Source: Anaerolineaceae bacterium (lineage in GTDB: Bacteria > Chloroflexota > Anaerolineae > Anaerolineales > Anaerolineaceae). From it: a DNA stretch of 9,610 nucleotides. The number at the start of each line of letters is the position of its first letter. Position 1 is the first letter of the stretch. Where the stretch lies: NCBI GenBank assembly GCA_003542325.1, contig DPKV01000048.1:1-9610 (forward strand), in the 5' to 3' direction. This document shows positions 1 to 6,008 of the stretch, one piece after another. The translations under genes were made by a program, and so were the position numbers. The notes below the pieces were generated by a model. It had not been told where the DNA came from, searched no databases, and saw nothing but the letters and a program-made list of their open reading frames with translations.

Positions 1-2
1 CG

Positions 3-287
3 TGGCACGCCTTCCAAACCTGGCAGCAAAATGCCCAAATGATGCTGGTCGGCACCTCGGACCATGCCAGCGCAGACTATCAATCCATCACCTATCAACG
101 TCCCCTGACCTTGCTCATGGGCAGTGAGCGGCATGGCCTTTCCAGTGAAATTGAAGCGACCTGTCATGAAATCGCCCGGATTCCCATGGAAGGGCGGAGC
201 GATTCACTCAACCTGGCGGTTGCCACAGCCGTCATGTTGTATGAGATCTACAACCAATCCCGAAAACTTGTTACAATAAAGTCATGA
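3..287 (+). CDS. SpoU/TrmH-family RNA 2'-O-methyltransferase, C-terminal part (5' end outside window)
   Basis: The frame is open from the left edge, so this is the C-terminal 94 residues of a longer protein. Two late SpoU motifs are visible: LLMGSERHGLS (the glycine/glutamate SAM-pocket motif) and, about 20 residues on, IPMEGRSDSLNLAVATAV, which carries the Ser-Leu-Asn that in this family closes the trefoil-knot SAM-binding site. Family members transfer a methyl group from SAM to a ribose 2'-OH in rRNA or tRNA. The part that would separate a 23S rRNA enzyme from a tRNA enzyme is missing, so no symbol is given. An internal ATG at 39 exists but the homology continues upstream of it. The TGA stop overlaps the ruvA start (ATGA at 284-287), which suggests translational coupling. 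Confidence 0.88.
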   Translation, partial: WHAFQTWQQNAQMMLVGTSDHASADYQSITYQRPLTLLMGSERHGLSSEIEATCHEIARIPMEGRSDSLNLAVATAVMLYEIYNQSRKLVTIKS

Positions 288-859
288 TTGCATCAATCAG
301 CGGAGAAATCAGCCAGTTATTGGACGGCCAGGTGGTCGTAAATGTAGGCGGCATCGGATTATTAGTCAATGTCACCCAGGATCATTGTCTTGCCTGCCGC
401 CTGGGACAGAAAAAGGCGTTCCATACCTACCTGGTGGTAAGGGAGGATTTGCTTGCCCTCTATGGTTTTGAAACCACCGAAGAACGGGAATTATTCATCC
501 ATCTGATCAGCGTGGCAGGGGTTGGACCAAAGATTGCCCTGGCAGCTTTGTCCGCCCTTTCGCCGGAAGCGGTTCGACGGGCGATCGCGGCCGATCAGCC
601 TGAGGTTTTCGCCCGGGTGCCGGGGATCGGCAAGAAGACCGCTCAGAAGATTATCCTCGATTTACAGGGGAAAGTCCAACCCATGGAGCCATTGGAAGCC
701 GTCTCACACATGGACGAGGTCGACGCCGAAGTGATGGAAGCGCTGACCGCTCTGGGATATTCCATTGTGGAAGCCCAGTCAGCACTGCAGTCCCTGGGTA
801 AAGACGAGGAGGGGGATGCTGAAGCCCGTTTGCGGAAAGCGTTACAGTTCTTTGGGTAG
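284..859 (+). CDS. ruvA: Holliday junction branch migration complex subunit RuvA
   Basis: RuvA binds four-way DNA junctions as a tetramer and positions the RuvB motor for branch migration, working with the RuvC resolvase in recombinational repair. At 191 residues it is close to the family's usual length of about 200. Residues 1-63 fit the N-terminal OB fold (MIASISGEI start, then VREDLLALYGF near 52-62). Residues 64-135 hold the two helix-hairpin-helix motifs, with GVGPK at 79-83 and GIGKKTA at 114-120, which contact the DNA backbone. Residues about 145-191 fit the small C-terminal domain that contacts RuvB, after an acidic linker. The start is fixed by the ATGA overlap with the upstream methyltransferase gene. 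The C-terminus looks complete, so the AT-rich gene that follows did not cut into it. ruvB and ruvC are not in the window. Confidence 0.97.
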   Translation: MIASISGEISQLLDGQVVVNVGGIGLLVNVTQDHCLACRLGQKKAFHTYLVVREDLLALYGFETTEERELFIHLISVAGVGPKIALAALSALSPEAVRRAIAADQPEVFARVPGIGKKTAQKIILDLQGKVQPMEPLEAVSHMDEVDAEVMEALTALGYSIVEAQSALQSLGKDEEGDAEARLRKALQFFG

Positions 860-867
860 AGGATTAC

Positions 868-2004
868 TTATAATACAAATTCTTCAAAATTTTTCCGATT
901 AATTGTAATCAGGTTGGAACCTGGGTAATTTTCCAGGAACTCGTCTCTCGTAGCTTTTCGAATATTGCCATCCCCATATTTAAATTCATAACCCACGAGT
1001 TTTCCTTGTCTTTCTTCAACCAGATCAATTTCCTTTTGATTATATGTGCGCCAAAAAAAGGAGTTACCAAACCGGTCATGGATTTGATTCGACTTAAGGC
1101 GTTCGACCATTAAATAATTTTCCCAAATCTGGCCAACATCACTGCGTAAGTCAATTGGGTTAAAGTTTTGAATAACACAATTTCTGACACCTAAATCATA
1201 AAAATAGAAACGGGGGCTTTTAGTAATTTCTTTCCTATGGTTTCGAGAAAATCCCTCTACCCGAAATATTACAAAGACTTTTTCAAGTAATTCCAAATAA
1301 CGTTGTACAGTCTGGAAGTTTAGCCCAAGTGTCCTTGCCAATTCTGCAATAGAAACCGTTGATCCAATTTGAAAAGCCAGCAGTTTAAGCAATGCATTGA
1401 TTTTATTAGATCGCCTGATATCCTCCAATCCCAACAAGTCATGATATAAATAGGAAATCACAATTTCATTCATCAATCTTTCTCTGTTTACAAGATCATC
1501 AATAGATACTATTTCAGGATATCCTCCCCATATCATCCACCGTTCCAATAAATGACGCGCCTCGACAATTCCTCGTGTCTTCTGCATTTCGCGATAACTC
1601 ACCGGATATAAAGTCAAAGTCAGTTTTCGGCCTGTTAACGGTTCACTAATTTTGTTTGCCAATTCAAAAGAAGCTGAACCAGTGGCTATTATCCTAAGTT
1701 TTGGATTATTATCCACAAGGATTTTTAGATTGATGCCAATATTGGGAATTCGTTGCGCTTCGTCTATGATAATCAATTCTGAATCGCCAACCAGCTCATC
1801 AAAGCTTTGACGACTTTGTATTGAAAATGGCTCACTGTAGATTAATTCATCTCCGCTATAAAACTTACTACGATAGACCATTTTTGCTTGCAATTCTCTA
1901 ACCAGCGTAGTCTTTCCTACTTGACGAGGACCATAGAGAACCAACACTTTTCCAGGAATGAGCAATTCTTCTATTTTTTCTGATATATCACGGTGAATTT
2001 TCAT
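868..2004 (-). CDS. AAA_14/DUF4143-family ATPase, probably acquired
   Basis: A 378-residue P-loop ATPase of the AAA_14 plus DUF4143 architecture. Walker A is GPRQVGKTT at 25-33, Walker B is LIIIDEAQ at 77-84, and ATGSAS at 107-112 matches the sensor region typical of this family. A winged-helix-like segment spans about 215-245 (IAELARTLGLNFQTVQRYLELL). The C-terminal DUF4143 part keeps EIDLV at 325-329 and EFK at 340-342, an arrangement that resembles the D...ExK core of PD-(D/E)XK nucleases. The cellular role of this family is not established. The gene is markedly AT-rich: hand counts at 1201-1260 and 1381-1440 give 45 G+C in 120 bases, against 68 in 120 at 2881-2940 and 6661-6720. It points against its neighbours and ends 8 bp from the ruvA stop. 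No Shine-Dalgarno sequence precedes the ATG. All this suggests a transferred single-gene insert, although no flanking repeats or integrase were found. Confidence 0.9.
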   Translation of the reverse strand: MKIHRDISEKIEELLIPGKVLVLYGPRQVGKTTLVRELQAKMVYRSKFYSGDELIYSEPFSIQSRQSFDELVGDSELIIIDEAQRIPNIGINLKILVDNNPKLRIIATGSASFELANKISEPLTGRKLTLTLYPVSYREMQKTRGIVEARHLLERWMIWGGYPEIVSIDDLVNRERLMNEIVISYLYHDLLGLEDIRRSNKINALLKLLAFQIGSTVSIAELARTLGLNFQTVQRYLELLEKVFVIFRVEGFSRNHRKEITKSPRFYFYDLGVRNCVIQNFNPIDLRSDVGQIWENYLMVERLKSNQIHDRFGNSFFWRTYNQKEIDLVEERQGKLVGYEFKYGDGNIRKATRDEFLENYPGSNLITINRKNFEEFVL

Positions 2005-2010
2005 AAATTC

Positions 2011-2071
2011 ATTATACTATAACATAATAATTTACACAAATAACTATGTTATTACGTTTCAGATTTCACAA
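2011..2071 (-). promoter_or_regulatory. Candidate promoters of the AAA_14/DUF4143 gene
   Basis: Read on the minus strand, TTGTGT (2039-2034), a 17-base spacer and a perfect TATAAT (2016-2011) form a plausible sigma-70-type promoter. Only six bases lie between TATAAT and the ATG, so its transcript would be leaderless or nearly so, which agrees with the lack of a Shine-Dalgarno sequence. A weaker alternative lies upstream: TTGTGA (2071-2066), 17 bases, CATAGT (2048-2043). This is motif matching by eye in an AT-rich stretch where chance matches are common. Confidence 0.45.
2019..2052. repeat. 8-bp perfect inverted repeat in the divergent promoter region (possible operator)
   Basis: ATAACATA at 2019-2026 and TATGTTAT at 2045-2052 are exact reverse complements separated by 18 bases. 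One arm lies in the -35/-10 spacer of the proposed ATPase promoter and the other just upstream of its -35, so a bound dimer would occlude it. The arms are AT-rich, so chance is a real alternative. No regulator gene is adjacent; the winged-helix-like segment of the ATPase itself is the only nearby DNA-binding candidate. Confidence 0.35.
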
Positions 2072-2108
2072 TAAGGCAGACTTAGTATTAGCTTTCCCTC
2101 CATGTTTA

Positions 2109-2114
2109 TATACT
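2109..2114 (+). promoter_or_regulatory. Candidate -10 element of the kinase operon
   Basis: TATACT matches five of six bases of the -10 consensus. It would start transcription near 2121, about 38 bases before the proposed TTG start. No convincing -35 box is found at the proper distance. If correct, the ATG at 2102 would be upstream of the transcript start and unusable. Confidence 0.3.
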
Positions 2115-2146
2115 TTATGGGTAAAATTGACTTGGTTATTCTATTC

Positions 2147-2152
2147 GAGGAG
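2147..2152 (+). promoter_or_regulatory. Ribosome binding site that selects the TTG start at 2159
   Basis: GAGGAG lies six bases before TTG 2159-2161. The in-frame ATG at 2102 has no comparable site, so this element decides the start of the large kinase gene. Confidence 0.65.
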
Positions 2153-2158
2153 ATTTAT

Positions 2159-4939
2159 TTGGCACGCACCGTTCAAGGCAAGACCAATATATGGCGGCTC
2201 AGCGACAAACCTATCGGCAGCGGGGATGCCGGTGAGGTCTTTGCCGTCACCTGTGTTGACCATCCGGAATTCACTGGTGTGCTAAAGAAACCTGCCCGGA
2301 TTGCCACCGGGGGTACCCTTCAGCGGCAGGCCGGTCAGATCGCTCTGGAAGGCCTGGCACTGGCGCGTCTGGACGGATTGCCCGACTGTAAGGCCCATCC
2401 CCCGCGCCTGCTTGACCAGGCGCCTGACTTCACAACCGGCACAGCCAATTTCTTTATCGTGAGCGAAACCGCATCGGGTGAAAACCTGGCTGAAATGCTC
2501 AATCAGTCCCGGATTAACCACAAACCTTTTCCCCGCCGGGTAATCATCACCGTGCTGGATTCCCTCTTTGACCTCTTTGCCCGCTCCCACCGAACAGGCA
2601 TACTCTGGAATGATGTCAAACTGGACCATATCTATTGGCACAACCCCACCGGCGGCGTGTCCGTCATCGACTGGGGAAATGCCATATTCCTGGAAGAAAA
2701 ACCGGACAAGCAACGAAGGACACCCCCCCGGTGGGAAGATTACCGCCAGATGGTAGACACACTGGGACTCTTCCTGCAGCAAAACGCCCCCGAGTTGTTT
2801 GACGACCTTGGCTGGGATGAGTTCCAGGGGCAGGAACTAAACCTGACCTCGGTCTCCGTCCTTGCTCGTCGGATTGCCTACCAGCAGGAAGTCGTCGCTT
2901 TGCGGGTCATGGAATTCCAGGCACTCATCAAAGTTGTTCTGGCAGCGGAGCCAACTCTGAACGGACTTCAAAGCATTCAGAAATATCAGAAAACCCTCGA
3001 ACAGATCGGCGCGCCCTGGTTCAGTTCAGAAATCTTGAGCTATGCCCGCCATCTGGTTGAAAGCCAACTGGCGGATGACGACCGTTCTTCCGCTGTCCGG
3101 ACATTAACGATTGTATGGGACCTTTTTGACGAATCCCTTGACCTCTCCTGGCATCTCTTCAAAGAGTATAGCCAGCAAACCACGTTACTGACCGATACCA
3201 ATCTGCTCGAATTAACCAGATTCACCTTTGCGGAACGCTGGTCGGAAGTCCTCTGGACACTGGCCAGGATTGCGCGCAACCTGGAGGATGTGCCCTGGTG
3301 GAACCGGTTGATTCCCGTCATCCGGCAGAAAGCATTGGGGGTTGCGTTTCCAGCACCCTATCATATTGGAGAATCGGTCCTGGCATGGGCTTCTGCACAG
3401 GGAGAGTCATCCCTGGTGACGAAACTCAATGCCATTCTGCTCAACTGGCGCACTAAAGGTGAAGACCTGACCGTCAGCCCATTCGATTATGAACTTCTCG
3501 ACCTGGTGCGTGGAAAGCCAAACCTCCCAAGACGCATCCAATCCGAAGTAAAACAAACCTTCGCTGCAGGCAATGAAGCCATCCGGGATCTGTTTCAAGC
3601 CTGGGTCAACCTGGATTGGGAGGCATTTCCAAAAACCCTTCGCCGAATAATGGGTTGGGACCCGGACCGCTGGGAGCTTTTACATCTGGCTGAAATTATT
3701 GATGAATTTCAGGACTGGATGCAGCAACTCTACATAGGTCCGCAGCCCCAGGATTCCATCCCATCATTCATTGATGCCATGCTTTCGGCAATCCCGCCTA
3801 TCGAACGCTTATTGGGGAGCGCTCCCTGGTACAGCGCCATGCTGAATGCCCTGAGATCAATCCGCCAAGGTGTACCAATTCGTGACTTCCGTCCGGCAGT
3901 GCAAGCCTGGTTCCCCTGGCTGCTGTCCGTTGAAGATATTAATGCAACAGCACGCGAAAAGTCAGAGCCTGGTGCAAAGGAAATCGATTCCACCCTTAAG
4001 CAATTTGTCCAGCATCTCAGGTCCTGGAGCGATGTCGATGCCGGGCTGGCACAGGTCAGAACGGGTGCGCCGGGATATTTCACCTTCTGCAAGCGCCTGG
4101 CCGACGGATTTCAATCGATTGTCAATTTAACGACTTACATGGACCGAATCGGATCCGAATGCGGAACCCCAATCCACGATGATCTTTATGAACCCTGTGA
4201 AATATTGAAGAGATTGATTGTTTGGCGCCGGCTGATTGTGGAACGGAAATTCAGTGAGGCCCTGGAATGCCTGATGGGAGCCCCTGTGTCGAATTGGCGA
4301 TTGCTGGACCATGCCGGCCAGGAAACCACCTTCTGGCGGGATGACATCAGCCCTTTGTTGGATGCAATACGGGAGTTCAACCCGCCATCGGAACCATTTA
4401 GTCCAGCGTCGGCTGGACTGAATTCCGCGGCTGTCGCTGCCCATGAAATGAACCGCATTTGGAGATCAATTTATACCGCCGGGTTGCATCAACACCTCTT
4501 GGAAACCCTGCAAGAGTCAATTGAGACTTCCCGGGTCGCTTTCTTCGAATGGCGCCATGAAATGGAAACCTGCAACGATCAGACCAGGTACCTGCTTTAC
4601 AACAGCCAATTGAGTCTAATCAGGGCAATATCCGATACGCATCTCAGACTATCCCAGCATATCCGGCAAGCTCGTTTGGATTTAATGACCCTCGACCTTG
4701 AAAGCGAGGTCCCGTTTGCCGTTCAATTACGAAATGCAGAAAACCTGCTGGATCACCTAAACGCGATTGAAACACTTTTTATTCCGGAGGAGACCGACCG
4801 TCATTTCCCCGTGTGGCAGCAGTCTTTTCAAGCCGTCCATTTTGCAGAAACGCAGGACGCCCAAAAGGACGCGGTCCTGGCCTTATCATCTGAACACCCC
4901 CTTTACACCTGGCTGGTACAATCATTACTCGCAAAATAA
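2159..4939 (+). CDS. Atypical protein kinase-like protein with long helical C-terminal region
   Basis: The frame extends up to an ATG at 2102, but TTG at 2159 is preferred because GAGGAG sits six bases upstream; this gives 926 residues. Counted from there, the N-terminal 230 or so residues follow a protein-kinase fold. There is a glycine-rich loop GSGDAGEVF at 20-28, a beta-3 lysine at 43 or 44, a possible helix-C Glu at 64, and a catalytic loop WNDVKLDHIYW at 150-160 with Asp152 and Lys154. Position 157, normally Asn, is His. IDWGN at 170-174 replaces the DFG motif. Residues about 240-926 are mostly amphipathic helix, with coiled-coil-like stretches near the end. No domain there is recognised, and no signal peptide or membrane span is seen, so the protein is probably cytoplasmic. 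It opens an operon with a second kinase-like gene 29 bases downstream. A phosphotransfer role is inferred from retained catalytic residues; a scaffold or pseudokinase role cannot be excluded. Confidence 0.75.
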   Translation: MARTVQGKTNIWRLSDKPIGSGDAGEVFAVTCVDHPEFTGVLKKPARIATGGTLQRQAGQIALEGLALARLDGLPDCKAHPPRLLDQAPDFTTGTANFFIVSETASGENLAEMLNQSRINHKPFPRRVIITVLDSLFDLFARSHRTGILWNDVKLDHIYWHNPTGGVSVIDWGNAIFLEEKPDKQRRTPPRWEDYRQMVDTLGLFLQQNAPELFDDLGWDEFQGQELNLTSVSVLARRIAYQQEVVALRVMEFQALIKVVLAAEPTLNGLQSIQKYQKTLEQIGAPWFSSEILSYARHLVESQLADDDRSSAVRTLTIVWDLFDESLDLSWHLFKEYSQQTTLLTDTNLLELTRFTFAERWSEVLWTLARIARNLEDVPWWNRLIPVIRQKALGVAFPAPYHIGESVLAWASAQGESSLVTKLNAILLNWRTKGEDLTVSPFDYELLDLVRGKPNLPRRIQSEVKQTFAAGNEAIRDLFQAWVNLDWEAFPKTLRRIMGWDPDRWELLHLAEIIDEFQDWMQQLYIGPQPQDSIPSFIDAMLSAIPPIERLLGSAPWYSAMLNALRSIRQGVPIRDFRPAVQAWFPWLLSVEDINATAREKSEPGAKEIDSTLKQFVQHLRSWSDVDAGLAQVRTGAPGYFTFCKRLADGFQSIVNLTTYMDRIGSECGTPIHDDLYEPCEILKRLIVWRRLIVERKFSEALECLMGAPVSNWRLLDHAGQETTFWRDDISPLLDAIREFNPPSEPFSPASAGLNSAAVAAHEMNRIWRSIYTAGLHQHLLETLQESIETSRVAFFEWRHEMETCNDQTRYLLYNSQLSLIRAISDTHLRLSQHIRQARLDLMTLDLESEVPFAVQLRNAENLLDHLNAIETLFIPEETDRHFPVWQQSFQAVHFAETQDAQKDAVLALSSEHPLYTWLVQSLLAK

Positions 4940-4957
4940 TATCAAAATCCTCTGGAA

Positions 4958-4977
4958 ATGGAAACCCTATGGAAACC
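4958..4977 (+). repeat. Short direct repeat at the junction of the two kinase genes
   Basis: ATGGAAACC occurs at 4958-4966 and again at 4969-4977, offset by 11 bases. Each copy begins with ATG, but only the second is in frame with the downstream gene. The site may be a small slippage duplication around the start codon. Confidence 0.6.
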
Positions 4978-5985
4978 GTTCAATTTGGCCCCAATGAAAT
5001 AATGACCTTTACAGAACCTCTGGACACCTGGCTGTCTGCCGGATTGAGGGATTTTGCCGTTCCTGAAGCGGTCGGATCATCCGCTCGTGTTTTTAGTCTT
5101 GATTACGCACCTCTCAATGGAGACTATGCGAATTTTCCGGTGTCGAAAGTCATGCGGCCGGACAAGACCCGCTATGCCCTGCCCCTTTTTGAGAATGAGA
5201 TTCGCATCCTCACCACCATGCAGGATACTCCCGGGATCACTCCAATGCTGGGCCTTGCCTTCCTGAAAGTCTCTGAGGGGCATTGGCCGGCAGAGGTCGC
5301 GCCTCTCACCACCTCCCTGGCCGAGGAGGCATCAGCGAATACCATTACCGGTACCGCCGATGTTTATTCGCCCGATGAATCTGTTTCCTTCTTATCCGAA
5401 CTGACGAACCGGGTTGCTGAGGGCTGGCTGGCTGCGATCCTGCTTCCCAGGCGTTGGGAAGACAACCTGTACCTCCGCTGTGACGCAGGATATACACGGG
5501 GAGAATTCCACCGCAGTTTTCCCGTCATTCAGGCCCTCAAAGCAGCCAAACAAATTGCGGACATTATGGCTGCCGCCCATGAGCGGCATGTCATTTATCT
5601 GGACCATAAAGTCCTGCACTACTATTGGAATGACCCCCGTCAGCAGGTCTTTGTCCTGGATTGGAATATCGGACGTTTGATCACCAACGACAATTCAGAA
5701 GAGGTATACGCCTTTGACGTCCTGCAATACGGCGCCCGCGCGTTGCACCATTTACTCACCGGCCGGCAAGCGCCCGGTTCTGTGAACGTTGGTCCAAATC
5801 GTCCCGAAGATATCCAAAATGCACCGGAACACTATGATCCGGTTTGGACGTATGACGACCAGAAACGCCTCACCCAGGACGAATTGGATGTGTTGGGTCA
5901 GGCTATCCAGGGCAACTACCCCACCGCCGCAGGGTTGGCGCAAGACCTCCAATCCCTGTATAATCAACGTCAGTCGCAAGGCTGA
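4969..5985 (+). CDS. Second atypical protein kinase-like protein
   Basis: A 338-residue protein that covers most of a protein-kinase domain. A degenerate glycine loop (VGSSARVF, 35-42) is followed by a beta-3 lysine in VSKVMR (Lys60), a helix-C candidate in ENEIRIL (75-81), an inserted acidic loop at about 103-150, a catalytic loop YLDHKVLHYYW at 210-220 (Asp212, Lys214), VLDWN at 229-233 in the DFG position, and a late segment resembling subdomain IX (AFDVLQYGARALHHLLTGR, 248-266). As in the upstream protein, the residue five after the catalytic Asp is His (217) instead of Asn, followed by x-Tyr-Trp. The two are therefore probably related members of one divergent kinase group. No membrane span is seen. 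The ATG at 4969 has only a weak GGAAA site; Met12 is the next in-frame start. The next gene begins 23 bases downstream. Substrate unknown; the pairing suggests it acts with its neighbours. Confidence 0.78.
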   Translation: METVQFGPNEIMTFTEPLDTWLSAGLRDFAVPEAVGSSARVFSLDYAPLNGDYANFPVSKVMRPDKTRYALPLFENEIRILTTMQDTPGITPMLGLAFLKVSEGHWPAEVAPLTTSLAEEASANTITGTADVYSPDESVSFLSELTNRVAEGWLAAILLPRRWEDNLYLRCDAGYTRGEFHRSFPVIQALKAAKQIADIMAAAHERHVIYLDHKVLHYYWNDPRQQVFVLDWNIGRLITNDNSEEVYAFDVLQYGARALHHLLTGRQAPGSVNVGPNRPEDIQNAPEHYDPVWTYDDQKRLTQDELDVLGQAIQGNYPTAAGLAQDLQSLYNQRQSQG

Positions 5986-6008
5986 ACACCGCCTGAGAAA
6001 GGATTCTT

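Noticed and set aside
860..2100. Insertion sequence or integrated element with terminal repeats around the ATPase gene
   Set aside because: I compared both flanks by eye and found no matching direct or inverted ends, and there is no transposase or integrase.
2282..2782. Long minus-strand open frame (166 residues) inside the first kinase gene
   Set aside because: It lies wholly within the kinase-domain coding region, has no ribosome binding site and shows no recognisable motif; it is a shadow frame.
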